Below, one piece after another: positions 34,138 to 43,236 of a DNA stretch of 64,000 nt. The stretch is from contig NZ_BHWB01000005.1 in assembly GCF_003865075.1 (NCBI RefSeq), positions 186,001 to 250,000 of the forward strand. Reading direction: 5' to 3'. Each line of letters begins with the position of its first letter. Positions within the stretch are counted from its first letter, which is position 1. The position numbers were made by a program, and so were the translations under genes. The notes below the pieces were generated by a model. That model did no database searches. It worked only from the letters and a program-made list of their open reading frames with translations, and was not told the origin of the DNA. Source of the DNA: Bacteroides faecalis (GTDB lineage: Bacteria > Bacteroidota > Bacteroidia > Bacteroidales > Bacteroidaceae).

Positions 34138-35094
34138 TTAGTTCGCTGTCACAGGTGTATTAGTATCAGCTGCCCAGTCAGTAACTGTAGGTGTATAAGT
34201 AATCTCGGTCAAACCGCTACGTGAAATGGTTATTGCATATTTTACACGTTGATTGGGAGCCCAAGTTCCGGTTAATGTCACATCTTTTACTTGATCCGCT
34301 TCTACCACTGCAGTACCTATCTTTAAATCGAACTTAAGATGAATTTTAACTCCAGCGGCGCTCTGTGGTATAACAGCCAATCGGTTTGTAAATTCATAAG
34401 GAGTACTTGTAGCAGCATTAACAGCAATACCCGTCACATCAGAATAAACAGAGAAAACTGGATCTGTAGTACCCGATGTTGTCCACGTAGGTGAACTCAA
34501 CGTTTTAAAACTACCCGTATTGTATAAAGTAGTAAGAGACAACTCTTTTATCTGGAAAGTAAATCCTTTCTGCACCGTTGCTATAGTAAAATAAAGCTGT
34601 GTCAGTGCATGTTTGAAAGCCAATGCAACGGGTCCGCTTGTCAAGTCTACAGCCGACTCAGCATACATTAAATCTATTGGAGTTGAAAGATTCTGACTAA
34701 AACCTGTAAACTGTGATCCATTGGTTGCATCATAGGCATAAGTCGCCGAGCCGTAAGGGCTGTAGGCGGCAAACCTAAGACTACCTGTAGGAGGCCAATA
34801 ATATGGATCTGATGAATTTTTCCAAGTACCGCTTACATTACTAATCTGTAAATTATCAAAATACTTTCCATTAGCGGTATAATCATACGAACCTGTAGTT
34901 GTCTTATAAAAAGCAGTGACACCGAAAATCTCCGTAGTAGGATATACAGTTCCATTGATTATAGCACGGTTAGACTTACCAACCGAAGTATCAAATGAGA
35001 TTGGATTCTTACTTAACTCATCAAGAGAATCCGTTTCCGTGCAACTGATGGTTGCGAAGGCCGCAATAGCAGTCCAAAATAAAATCTTTTTCAT
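34138..35094 (-). CDS. Fimbrillin family lipoprotein, 318 aa
   Basis: It has a type II signal peptide with TISC near residue 18, then the shared fimbrillin core (YYWPPTGSLRFAAYSPYG, DLMYAESAVDLTSGPVALAFKHALTQLYF). About 55-60% of positions look alike in the neighbouring gene downstream, so the pair arose by duplication. It ends with TYTPTVTDWAADTNTPVTAN. Fimbrillins are exported to the surface and polymerise into type V pili or cap and stem structures. Confidence 0.88.
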   Translation of the reverse strand: MKKILFWTAIAAFATISCTETDSLDELSKNPISFDTSVGKSNRAIINGTVYPTTEIFGVTAFYKTTTGSYDYTANGKYFDNLQISNVSGTWKNSSDPYYWPPTGSLRFAAYSPYGSATYAYDATNGSQFTGFSQNLSTPIDLMYAESAVDLTSGPVALAFKHALTQLYFTIATVQKGFTFQIKELSLTTLYNTGSFKTLSSPTWTTSGTTDPVFSVYSDVTGIAVNAATSTPYEFTNRLAVIPQSAAGVKIHLKFDLKIGTAVVEADQVKDVTLTGTWAPNQRVKYAITISRSGLTEITYTPTVTDWAADTNTPVTAN

Positions 35095-35133
35095 AATTTC
35101 TGGAGTTTAGTTTTCTTTATATTAATTCATACA

Positions 35134-36069
35134 TCAAGCAGGAACAGGAATTTCAATATCCTCCCAATCAACTACCCCAGGATTAAAATCACTCCCTTGT
35201 CCACCGCCCCCATTGTCTTTGATAACAATCTTTTGTTTAATGACAAACTCCCCACCACGCGTTAAACTCTTAATAGGAGTGGTAAGATCATCTAATTCCA
35301 CAACTTTGGTTTCACCATTAGTTAAAGCTATTGATACATGATGTTTTACATCTTTCCGCTGATGAGGACCAAATGAGCGAAACTCTCCATATAAATACCC
35401 TTCATTCTTTTCTGGATTCACCTCTGTTTTCTTCAATACCACTTTCATGGTTCCTTCTTCACCTTCCCGATGGTGTCCATCATTCAAAAAAGCAGATGTG
35501 TACATCCCCGTTACGGTTGCCGTTGCCGACTGCAAATATTGTATCCCTTCCACTACAATCTTAAACCGATAGGTGAACACTCGCGGACAAAGAGTGACAG
35601 ACAGCTTTTCGGAAGCCTCTTCTGGATTATAATTTTCAACGTACGAACTAAACAAGGGGTCTGGTTCATCCACGTAGATTATCCCATTTTCAATCTGTTG
35701 ACGTACATAAGATTCCGCAGTTTCGGGATGCTCCATACCCCGGTAGTAATTGGCATCCAATTCAAAGAAATCCGATGTATAGATTAACAGAGAGTAAGAG
35801 TCGCAAGGCAAACTAATCTTACCGTTTTCACCTGGCAAAGTTTCTGAAAACGAAGACTTTCCGGACAAAGGATAAAAAACCAGACTTGCTGTACGCATGT
35901 TCAGGTCCTCAAATGCAGCCAGCGCATCGGGGAGTAAGTCAGCGATTACAACATCAACAGTTTCTTTCTTCTCACACTCATTACAAGGCTCATTATCTCG
36001 GATGCAACTTACAACACAAAGCTGGAAGATGACAGCCAATATTATTGTTATCCTGTTTCTCCATCCCAT
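35134..36069 (-). CDS. Mfa2/DUF5119-like fimbrial lipoprotein
   Basis: I start at the ATG at 36069 (MGWRNRITIILAVIFQLCVV), which gives a normal lipoprotein signal with VVSC; a longer frame has no signal peptide at its start. The domain pattern (LVFYPLSGKSSFSETLPGEN, then KISLPCDSYSLLIYTSD) is that of fimbrial anchor or assembly lipoproteins in Bacteroides. It is the first gene of the operon, with the two fimbrillins following. Anchor of the pilus or its base is a likely role. Confidence 0.75.
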   Translation of the reverse strand: MGWRNRITIILAVIFQLCVVSCIRDNEPCNECEKKETVDVVIADLLPDALAAFEDLNMRTASLVFYPLSGKSSFSETLPGENGKISLPCDSYSLLIYTSDFFELDANYYRGMEHPETAESYVRQQIENGIIYVDEPDPLFSSYVENYNPEEASEKLSVTLCPRVFTYRFKIVVEGIQYLQSATATVTGMYTSAFLNDGHHREGEEGTMKVVLKKTEVNPEKNEGYLYGEFRSFGPHQRKDVKHHVSIALTNGETKVVELDDLTTPIKSLTRGGEFVIKQKIVIKDNGGGGQGSDFNPGVVDWEDIEIPVPA

Positions 36070-36281
36070 ATTGCAACTGTATCTGTCGTGAGAACAAAAG
36101 GTCTCTAAAATAGTTTCATAATTTATCCATTTTCTTTTGAAACAACGATTATCAGGCATTTATCTTATTATAATAACGTATTAAAATATATATAGGCTAA
36201 GATTTCTCACTATTACCATGTTACTCAAACTTTTTTCAACAAAGATCCCCCATAATATTTCTCTTTCTTAATTTAAACTCC

Positions 36282-36289
36282 TACCTTTG
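36282..36289 (+). promoter_or_regulatory. -7 box (TACCTTTG) for the DUF6078 gene
   Basis: TACCTTTG matches TAnnTTTG; the start of the coding region is 24 nt downstream. A T-rich -33 region is present (about 36258-36262). Confidence 0.6.
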
Positions 36290-36312
36290 TAAAAAATAGT
36301 ATTTCACATAAA

Positions 36313-36744
36313 ATGAAACAAGAAACTAACCAATCAGCTCCTTATAGCTTTGCCCGTTGTTTCAACGTCCAATGTTTACAAGCTTCCAAATGTCTGCGTT
36401 ATTTAATTACAGAAAATGACACACCCAACACTCCCTTTATCACTGCCGTAAGTCCAGTCTGTTATCCGGAAAACACCAACAAATGCCCATACTTTCACAC
36501 TGCCGAAAGAGTCCAAGTGGCTTGGGGAATCAAGCGATTACTGGAAAGACTGCCTTACGAAGATGCAGTCAGTATCCGTAAACACCTAATCTGGTACTTT
36601 GGCAAAACAAACTACTACCGGTTCTACCGGGAAGAACGTTACCTGTTGCCTAAAGATCAAAAGTACATCCAACAGGTATTCCATAACAAAGGAATTGCTG
36701 ATAAGCCAACTTTTGATCGCTACACAGAAGAATATATTTGGTAA
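36313..36744 (+). CDS. DUF6078 family protein, 143 aa
   Basis: It contains the Cys spacing seen in this Bacteroides family: CFNVQCLQASKC near residues 16-27, CYPENTNKCPYF near 50-61. The Cys cluster could bind zinc or iron. The C-terminus (YRFYREERYLLPKDQKYIQQ, then F.NKGI) resembles a helical pairing segment. It is divergent from the fimbrial operon and next to the VapE-like gene, with which such genes often occur. Confidence 0.8.
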   Translation: MKQETNQSAPYSFARCFNVQCLQASKCLRYLITENDTPNTPFITAVSPVCYPENTNKCPYFHTAERVQVAWGIKRLLERLPYEDAVSIRKHLIWYFGKTNYYRFYREERYLLPKDQKYIQQVFHNKGIADKPTFDRYTEEYIW

Positions 36745-36817
36745 ATTTCCATCACCCGTCACATGAGAGAAGATAACTAATTAAGAATAAGCCAATAAGC
36801 CGGTGACGAATAAGCGT

Positions 36818-36857
36818 GATGGCACTGTGACGGTAATTTTTCCGTCACAGTGCCATC
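36818..36857. repeat. Perfect 16-bp inverted repeat with GTGACGG core
   Basis: GATGGCACTGTGACGG (36818-36833) is fully complementary to CCGTCACAGTGCCATC (36842-36857) around an 8-nt loop. It lies between the DUF6078 gene and the convergent VapE-like gene and could end both transcripts, though neither arm is followed by a U-run. Related GTGACGG sequences occur at the other side of the VapE module (40154-40258). Confidence 0.75.
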
Positions 36858-36860
36858 ATA

Positions 36861-38951
36861 TTAGTCAATAAACTTAACTACATGATATACAACACCTTTT
36901 CGTGTATGTTTGGCAGGAATCTCTTGTTTCCTCAATATCCTTCCGAACACATTCACTCTCTTAACTGACATCGAAATTCCACTATTTCTCTGAATATGCT
37001 CCATTATTTCTGCCGGGGCCAGCCACTCTCCTTCTTCTTTTGGTTCTGCTGCACGAAAATAACGGAAAAAAAGTTGTTCTTCGGGAGGAACCTGCTCAAA
37101 CTCGCGGTTATTTTCAATCATAATCTTCTCATCTGCCTGATCGAACCAATAGCGCTCTCCATGCTCCAACTCGTACATAGCCTGGGCATACAGTTGTTCA
37201 TAATCAATCGGACGATTGGTATCAATCACTCCCGTCACTTCCACACAAATAAATCTGCGACTCCCCGAAGGATCGGTCAAGAGATCTTTCTGATTACTGG
37301 TAGCAATAAATGAAGCATAACGGCGCATTTCATGAACTGCGGTTGCATAAGGCTTACGCACATTCACCACTGGCTTTTGCAAAATATGCTTCAGAAAACC
37401 TTGTTGCGTAGTACTTACCTGATCAAACTCGTCAATATTAATCAATGCAAACCGGTTCAGGTAAAGTTCAGCGTCCTTCTTACGTGAAAAGTCGATACTA
37501 TCCGTATAATAAGAACGTTCCGAAGGCGGCATGATACTACGGCAAAAGGTAGATTTACGTGTTCCCTGTGCACCCACCAGTAAAGGTGAAACACTATTAG
37601 CATATTTCTTATCCATTCCACGCCAATGCGCTACCATATTTAAAAACCACCGATGAAACAAGTCCGCCCAATATGGATTTGCACAAGGAACAGTATTAGC
37701 TAAAACGCGAATACGATCTACCCCATCCCACTTCGGAAGCCTATATAAAAAATCCTCCAACGGATTAAATACCGGTATACGATTGGAATAAATATAACGA
37801 CTAATATCTCTGTCCCACAATGGAATACCCTCCATCTGTGCATCCAAAGCAATGCTATTCAAGGCACTTTTACTGACAGGATTAAAGCGGAAATGAAAAG
37901 AATGCCTCTCACGGTATTCCACCTCCCCGATTTGTGTGTTAAAGCGGAACTCATAACGGCGTTTCATAAATTCTTCGGTCTGCAATGCCAGCCTTTGTTC
38001 TTTACTCAAACTGACTTTCTTGCCGAAACCTCTGGATTCCGTATATATATTATTTATTATCTTCCGGATAAGCACTTCCTCCCTGCGTTTATAAAAATGA
38101 AAAACAGCACGTTTCACCACTTCTTCTTCCGGAATCCCCGAAGAGAAACAGTTTCTTGCCAGTTGAATAGTCAATGGTTGCCAATCGTCAGCATTCAGTT
38201 CACAGTCCGCTTCCTCCAGATCAGTATATGCTTTTCCCAATGCAGCTTCAAATAGCATCGAAAATGCATCTTCCGAATCAAAACCAGGTATGGCCCGAGC
38301 CAATGGAGATTTTTCGGATTGTACTGCTTCACGATAAGTAAGTTCGTCTGGCATCGCCATGGGTTGAGATAAATAGAATTGTACGGAGTTGGGACGAACC
38401 ATTATATCCGGATCATAAGACAAACGTGAATACTGTTCCAAAGTAGGTTCTTTAGGCAAAATATCAAATGGCAACTGAGGTTGATAGCATTTCACAGCCA
38501 ACCGATAGGCATGAGCATGGAATATTTCCGCTTCTTCCCGCGTCTTTGGCAGTGAATTGTCCGGACGGGTGAAGGTAGTCCATATCTTAACGGTTTTTCC
38601 ACTCGATCCCATAAAAGCACAACGAGTCTGAGGTTGTTCACTTGCCTTTTGTTTCACTAATGCTACTTCGGCTTTGTTGGATAACGGTCCGACAGTCAGT
38701 TCTACAACACCGTTGTAAGCTTTCATTTGTCTCACGCCACCCACTTTCCTGAACTCAGCAGCAGGAATGATCTTAGGAAGTTTGTCAGCACAATCACAAC
38801 GATCACCAGGTAATGCATATCTTAGATATTCTCGAAAAGTAGAAACAGGACGGGATTTTATTTCGGTTTGTACTTTATTTACCAGCGTTTCGAAGTCCAC
38901 CGCGCTAAGTGTGGTAATGTCTCCGTTGTTACGAAGTTGAGTTATTTTCAT
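36861..38951 (-). CDS. VapE-domain protein with BT4734-like N-terminus
   Basis: The N-terminal part (about 15-130) resembles the BT4734/BF3469 domain (CADKLPKIIPAAEF, MKAYNGVVELTVGPL), and the C-terminal half is a VapE/VirE-type ATPase with Walker A GAQGTRKST (about 455-463) and a Walker B-like INIDEFD (about 508-514). VapE proteins resemble phage primase-helicase ATPases and occur in phage satellites. I chose the ATG at 38951; a TTG three codons earlier is the alternative. The palindromic array lies 170 bp upstream. Confidence 0.87.
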   Translation of the reverse strand: MKITQLRNNGDITTLSAVDFETLVNKVQTEIKSRPVSTFREYLRYALPGDRCDCADKLPKIIPAAEFRKVGGVRQMKAYNGVVELTVGPLSNKAEVALVKQKASEQPQTRCAFMGSSGKTVKIWTTFTRPDNSLPKTREEAEIFHAHAYRLAVKCYQPQLPFDILPKEPTLEQYSRLSYDPDIMVRPNSVQFYLSQPMAMPDELTYREAVQSEKSPLARAIPGFDSEDAFSMLFEAALGKAYTDLEEADCELNADDWQPLTIQLARNCFSSGIPEEEVVKRAVFHFYKRREEVLIRKIINNIYTESRGFGKKVSLSKEQRLALQTEEFMKRRYEFRFNTQIGEVEYRERHSFHFRFNPVSKSALNSIALDAQMEGIPLWDRDISRYIYSNRIPVFNPLEDFLYRLPKWDGVDRIRVLANTVPCANPYWADLFHRWFLNMVAHWRGMDKKYANSVSPLLVGAQGTRKSTFCRSIMPPSERSYYTDSIDFSRKKDAELYLNRFALINIDEFDQVSTTQQGFLKHILQKPVVNVRKPYATAVHEMRRYASFIATSNQKDLLTDPSGSRRFICVEVTGVIDTNRPIDYEQLYAQAMYELEHGERYWFDQADEKIMIENNREFEQVPPEEQLFFRYFRAAEPKEEGEWLAPAEIMEHIQRNSGISMSVKRVNVFGRILRKQEIPAKHTRKGVVYHVVKFID

Positions 38952-39120
38952 TGATTTCAAAATAAATTAGTTGTTTTTGCAGCGTCTTTGGACGTTGAAC
39001 CTGCTAAAGTAGCTATAACTTTTCAATTTGGCAAGATAATCATAGAAATAATGTAACAACTTATCCATCTTATATTAATAAGAAAAAAAACGACCTATTA
39101 TTCAATTAGTTTCATAGTAG

Positions 39121-39247
39121 TAAACTATTGGTTTCATCGGATGAAACTAAAAGTTTCAAGCATTTGAAACTATTGGTTTTGCTATATGAAACTAAAGGTT
39201 TCACCTGCTTGAAACTATTGGTTTCAGCATATGGAACTAAAAGTTTC
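39121..39247. repeat. Array of six 15-bp palindromes at 22-23 bp spacing
   Basis: Copies at 39121-39135, 39143-39157, 39166-39180, 39188-39202, 39211-39225 and 39233-39247. The consensus is GAAACTAnnnGTTTC, and the core alternates between ATTG and AAAA types, so the array has a 45-bp double unit (a partial copy lies at about 39107). Spacers of 7-8 bp place palindrome centres at about two helix turns. It lies upstream of the VapE-like gene and is not CRISPR-like, because the spacers are short and similar. Confidence 0.85.
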
Positions 39248-39535
39248 ACCGTATATAAAACCCATTTCAACTGCATAATAAAATGATTTGAACTGTATAT
39301 GAAGACATTACGTATATAGTAGAGAGAGTTTTTTTCTATTACCTTATAATAAACAGTAGATAATAGTTGTAAGTTCCAAAACCACTTTAGTTTATATCCA
39401 TATAATTTCATTAACTGCAAATAAGCAAACCCTGCAAGTATGGGCATCTATGACTTAAACACACACTTAAGAACAAATTCATTTACCCAAAAACGTAGAA
39501 ATTTATATAGAAAAACAAGAAAAAAGTTCATATTA

Positions 39536-39566
39536 TTTGTTTAATAAAAATATAGTATTACCTTTG
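39536..39566 (+). promoter_or_regulatory. Near-perfect Bacteroides promoter (TTTG-N19-TACCTTTG)
   Basis: TTTG at 39536-39539 and TACCTTTG at 39559-39566 are 19 nt apart, the consensus spacing. The predicted transcription start is near 39571. It drives the decayed open frame at 39603, not an intact gene. Confidence 0.8.
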
Positions 39567-39602
39567 CAATTGAAAGTTAAAGTGAATTGAGATTTGGAAA
39601 TG

Positions 39603-39926
39603 ATGCGGCACCCCCCAATAGACTATGTATGCAGATAAAAAAAAATCTCATCTTTCTATTGCATCAATCCTATTATATATAAATCAATAGATGATTTATC
39701 ATATAATAAATTTGATACCGCCTATAAACTATTATATAATTTAGTAGATTATTTCAATAGTGCATCTTATCCTCTTATCAATGATATCCTAATGGAACGT
39801 ATTTGATACGTCCCGGAAAAGTTAGCTTATGATTATAATGACGACGCCAGAGTAATTGTATTTAATTTTGGTTTTGCACTAATGAGTTTAAATAAAGTTG
39901 TTTCGATTATAGTATCAATTAATTAG
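39603..39926 (+). pseudogene. Decayed gene in a single frame with two internal stops
   Basis: One reading frame runs from the ATG at 39603 to a TAG at 39924-39926 with only two stops, TAA at 39636 and TGA at 39804. The text is protein-like (KSIDDLSYNKFDTAYKLLYN, then ASYPLINDILMERI; after the TGA, YVPEKLAYDYNDDARVIVFN). It has about 107 codons and no recognised family. A strong promoter and a strong terminator (40114-40147) flank it, so it may still be transcribed. Confidence 0.5.
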
Positions 39927-40113
39927 TAAAGTCGATCAACTTACTAGCAATTGAATTGGAAAGAATTCATATAATTAAAAGTATGAATGAATCAAATAAA
40001 TTGAAGTCATTTTAAATAAGTAGATAATAGCAAAAAGTCTTCTTCAAGCAATTGTATTGGAGAATGTAATTACAAATAAGACTTAGAATACTTTCCCGTT
40101 TCTCTCCCCCAGA

Positions 40114-40147
40114 GAGGATGCCTTCCCCTCGGGCATCCTCTTTTTTT
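40114..40147 (+). terminator. Strong rho-independent terminator
   Basis: GAGGATGCC (40114-40122) pairs with GGCATCCTC (40132-40140), a GC-rich stem with a pyrimidine loop, followed by seven T residues (40141-40147). Confidence 0.85.
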
Positions 40148-40153
40148 ATAAAT

Positions 40154-40258
40154 CACTGTGACGGCACCATTCTTCACCACACTGCCATCACAGTTTGCCA
40201 TCACGTCATTATTCACTGATATACAACATATCACATTAAGTTCTGTGACGCGTGACGG
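40154..40258. repeat. GTGACGG-rich repeat cluster
   Basis: CACTGTGACGGCA at 40154-40166 and TGCCATCACAG at about 40183-40193 are related to the arms of the inverted repeat at 36818-36857. GTGACGCGTGACGG at 40245-40258 is a direct repeat of the core. They flank the VapE module on its right side. Confidence 0.6.
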
Positions 40259-40352
40259 ATATTTTTCACTTTTCAACATACAAGAGAAGCTGTTTTTTAT
40301 ATCTGATGCCCTGATTATTCCCATATATTGTTATGTATATCAAGTTTTTTTA

Positions 40353-40360
40353 TATCTTTG
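40353..40360 (+). promoter_or_regulatory. -7 box (TATCTTTG) upstream of the acyltransferase
   Basis: TATCTTTG is a consensus match. The start codon lies 120 nt downstream, giving an unusually long leader; a nearer promoter may exist but is not visible. Confidence 0.5.
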
Positions 40361-40479
40361 CCCTCCGATAAGCTGCATCCGGAAAATCAACAAAGTATCC
40401 CTATCATGAATGCATGCTTCGTATAAAAAGACAAAACTGAAATCATCTTACTATTACTAACAAGAATACTCAAACTAAA

Positions 40480-41568
40480 ATGAAACGCATTGTTTTTTTG
40501 GATTATGTACGCGTATTTGCATGCTTTCTCGTCATGCTTGTCCACGCTAGTGAAAACTTTTACGGTGCTCCCGGCTCCACAGACATGGCAGGTCCGCAAT
40601 CTTTTTTAGCCAGTGAGGCAGATCGGTTGTGGGTATCTTTGTATGACGGTTTTTCCCGCATGTCAGTACCATTGTTTATAATTGTTTCCGCCTTTCTTCT
40701 TGCTCCCATGAAGGAGGGACAGACTACATGGCAATTCTATGGTAAACGCTGCCTCCGTATTCTGCCACCGTTTTTCATATTCATGATATTATACAGTACC
40801 CTACCATTATTATGGGGACAAATAGATGGAGCAACATCAATACAGGATTTATCACGATTATTACTGAACTTCCCGTCACAAGCCGGACATTTTTGGTTCA
40901 TGTATCCGTTGATCAGCATTTATCTGTTCATACCTATTATATCACCATGGCTAAAAAAAGCTACGGCAAAAGAAGAGCGTTTCTTCATAGGGTTATTCCT
41001 GTTATCAACATGTATGCCGTATCTCAACCGTTGGTGCGGTGAATTGTGGGGACAATGTTTTTGGAATGAATATCACATGTTGTGGTACTTCTCTGGTTAC
41101 TTGGGATACCTTGTACTGGCACATTACATACATGTACACCTTACATGGAACCGTTCCAAACGTCTCACTATAGGAGCCATTTTAATGGTTGTCGGTGCTG
41201 CATGGACCATCTACTCATTCTATGTTCAGGCTATACCTGGAATAACTCATTCCACGCCTATAATAGAAATTGGATGGGCTTTCTGCACAATCAATTGTGT
41301 ACTTCTCACTGCAGGAACATTCCTTATGTTCACATGTATAAACGCTTCGAAGTCTCCACGAATCATAACAGAATTATCAAAACTCAGCTATGGTATGTAC
41401 CTTATGCACATATTCTGGCTCGGATTTTGGGTAACAGTATTCAAAGGCACACTGGCATTACCAACTGTTGCTGCCATTCCATGTATTGCAGTGAGTACAT
41501 TCATTAGCTGTTACGTAACTGCAAAAATTATCTCATTCATACCAGGCAGCAAATGGATAATAGGATAA
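40480..41568 (+). CDS. Membrane acyltransferase (acyltransferase 3 family), 362 aa
   Basis: An integral membrane protein with about 10 hydrophobic helices. The family signature lies at the N-terminus (RIVFLDYVRVFACFLVMLVH, with the His that is important for acyl transfer near 22), then PLFIIVSAFLL near 64-74 and FWFMYPLISIY near 137-147. Enzymes of this kind O-acetylate surface polysaccharides; the target here is unknown. It is a single-gene unit ended by a strong hairpin. Confidence 0.88.
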   Translation: MKRIVFLDYVRVFACFLVMLVHASENFYGAPGSTDMAGPQSFLASEADRLWVSLYDGFSRMSVPLFIIVSAFLLAPMKEGQTTWQFYGKRCLRILPPFFIFMILYSTLPLLWGQIDGATSIQDLSRLLLNFPSQAGHFWFMYPLISIYLFIPIISPWLKKATAKEERFFIGLFLLSTCMPYLNRWCGELWGQCFWNEYHMLWYFSGYLGYLVLAHYIHVHLTWNRSKRLTIGAILMVVGAAWTIYSFYVQAIPGITHSTPIIEIGWAFCTINCVLLTAGTFLMFTCINASKSPRIITELSKLSYGMYLMHIFWLGFWVTVFKGTLALPTVAAIPCIAVSTFISCYVTAKIISFIPGSKWIIG

Positions 41569-41593
41569 TTATCTAAATTAACAAATATCATAG

Positions 41594-41639
41594 CTGTGTC
41601 AAGCAATCTGCGTTTTGCATTGCTTGACACAGTTTTTTT
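41594..41639 (+). terminator. Rho-independent terminator of the acyltransferase gene
   Basis: CTGTGTCAAGCAAT (41594-41607) pairs with ATTGCTTGACACAG (41619-41632), followed by TTTTTTT. Confidence 0.88.
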
Positions 41640-41731
41640 ATATAGCCCCATTTGATGGAAAGTAGATACAATTCATTACTTTAGTCCGTTGTTTTTTCTT
41701 ATCCGAATTCGTTTGTTCTTTGAGAAATCTC

Positions 41732-41739
41732 TATATTTG
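41732..41739 (+). promoter_or_regulatory. -7 box (TATATTTG) for the beta-lactamase gene
   Basis: TATATTTG matches the TAnnTTTG consensus, with TTTG at 41712-41715 upstream at a short spacing of 16 nt. The start codon is at 41782. Confidence 0.5.
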
Positions 41740-41781
41740 TGCCAATATAAATGATCATTCACCCTTTATACCTAAACCCAA

Positions 41782-42661
41782 ATGCAAACTTCGGTATTTA
41801 TCCTTATCCTATCAGTTATAATTCCATCTCTTCATGCACAAAATTTCAATCTTGAAACTCAACTTAAGCAAGCCATTGAAGGGAAAAAGGCGGAAACAGG
41901 AATTGCTGTTATTATTGACGGAAAAGACACTATAACGATTAACAACCAGGCACATTACCCGTTGATGAGTGTATTCAAGTTCCATCAAGCATTGGCATTG
42001 GCTGATTACATGAATAAAAAAGGGTTATCATTAGAGACTCAGATACCTATCACGAAATCAGATCTGAAACCGAATACCTATAGCCCATTACGTGATAAAT
42101 ATCCACAGGGAGGAATTGAGTATTGCCGACTTATTAAGATATACACTACAACAGAGTGATAACAATGCTTGTGATATTCTTTTCCACTATCAGGGAAAAG
42201 GGCCCAAAGCTGTTAATGATTATATTCACTCGTTGGGAATCCGAGATTGTGCCATCGTTGCTACAGAAAACGATATGCATCAGGATTTAGATCTGTGTTA
42301 TCAAAATTGGAGTACTCCCCTTGCTGCTGCTGAGTTATTAGAGATATTCCGTAAGAAAGAATTGTTTGCCAATAAATATAAGGAATTTATTTATCAGACT
42401 TTAGTAGAATGCCAGACAGGACAAGATCGCCTGGTTTCACCTTTAGCGAATAAAGGGATAACGATAGGACATAAGACAGGAACAGGAGACCGTAATGCCA
42501 AAGGACAACAAATAGGCTGCAATGACATCGGATTTGTGACATTACCTAACGGACGATCTTACAGTATTGCGGTTTTCGTGAAAGATTCGGAGGAGAATAG
42601 TCAAACAAATAGTAAAATTATTGCAGAAGTTTCACGTATTGTTTATGAATACGTAAAGTAA
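41782..42661 (+). pseudogene. bla: Frameshifted class A beta-lactamase (CepA/Bacteroides type)
   Basis: The first frame (41782-42159) gives a signal peptide (ending LHAQ) and the serine motif S63-V-F-K66; the second (+1) continues to 42661 with QQSDNNACD (SDN loop), the omega-region and GHKTGTG. The whole reads as a subclass A2 beta-lactamase close to CepA, which hydrolyses cephalosporins in the periplasm. The frame breaks at about 42114-42118 (ATTGA). CepA has an Ile-Glu-Met-Ser run here; a lost second copy of ATTGA would be a 5-bp deletion. A lactamase is therefore not made unless recoding occurs. Confidence 0.87.
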
Positions 42662-42693
42662 AATAATAACCTAAAAAACAGAAGTTCAGAGAT

Positions 42694-43236
42694 ATGAAAA
42701 CAGAAATGATAGTATCACCCACTCTCCATACAGAACGTTTGTTGCTACGCCCTTTCTTCGAAAGTGATGCAGAGCAGTTTTTTATCTCTTGCCAGAATCC
42801 CAATTTAGGAAACAATGCAGGATGGAAGCCGCATGAAACTTTTGAAGAGTCTTTTACTATTCTTCAAACTGTTTTCATCGGACAAGAAAATATTTGGGCA
42901 ATCACGCTGAAAGACACACAACAATTGATCGGTTCCATCGGGATTGTCCCCGATCCGAAACGAGAAAATCCACAAACCCGCATGTTGGGTTATTGGATTG
43001 ACGAATCGCACTGGGGACATGGATATGCAACTGAGGCCACGCAAGCAGTACTTCAATATGGCTTTGAAGAACTAAAACTCCAACTCATATCTGCCAATTG
43101 TTATCCACACAATGAACGTTCACAAAATGTTCTTAAAAAGAACGAGTTCATTTATGAAGGAATACTTCATAAAGCAGAACTGAGTCATGACGGACAGGTA
43201 TATGACCATCTGTGTTACTATTTACTCGCTCGATGA
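42694..43236 (+). CDS. GNAT family N-acetyltransferase (RimJ/RimL type), 180 aa
   Basis: The start TERLLLRPFFESDAEQFF is typical of RimJ/RimL-like acetyltransferases, and the acetyl-CoA motif (GYWIDESHWGHGYATEA, about 96-112) follows. The C-terminal NERSQNVLKKNEFIYEG matches the conserved end. The acceptor is unknown. Its 3' end overlaps that of the convergent amidohydrolase gene by 15 bp. Confidence 0.87.
   Translation: MKTEMIVSPTLHTERLLLRPFFESDAEQFFISCQNPNLGNNAGWKPHETFEESFTILQTVFIGQENIWAITLKDTQQLIGSIGIVPDPKRENPQTRMLGYWIDESHWGHGYATEATQAVLQYGFEELKLQLISANCYPHNERSQNVLKKNEFIYEGILHKAELSHDGQVYDHLCYYLLAR

Noticed and set aside
39121..39247. CRISPR array
   Set aside because: Repeat units are 15 bp with only 7-8 bp between them, spacers are not unique and no cas gene is nearby.
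39112..39447. Open frame on the minus strand with 15-residue peptide repeats
   Set aside because: The peptide repeats only reflect the 45-bp DNA repeat, whose length is a multiple of three. The rest of the frame has no protein-like composition and no ribosome binding site, so I treat it as DNA structure, not a gene.
39603..39926. Stop-codon recoding (selenocysteine or similar) in this frame
   Set aside because: One of the two internal stops is TAA, which is not used for selenocysteine, and no selenocysteine insertion hairpin is visible after the TGA. Decay is simpler.
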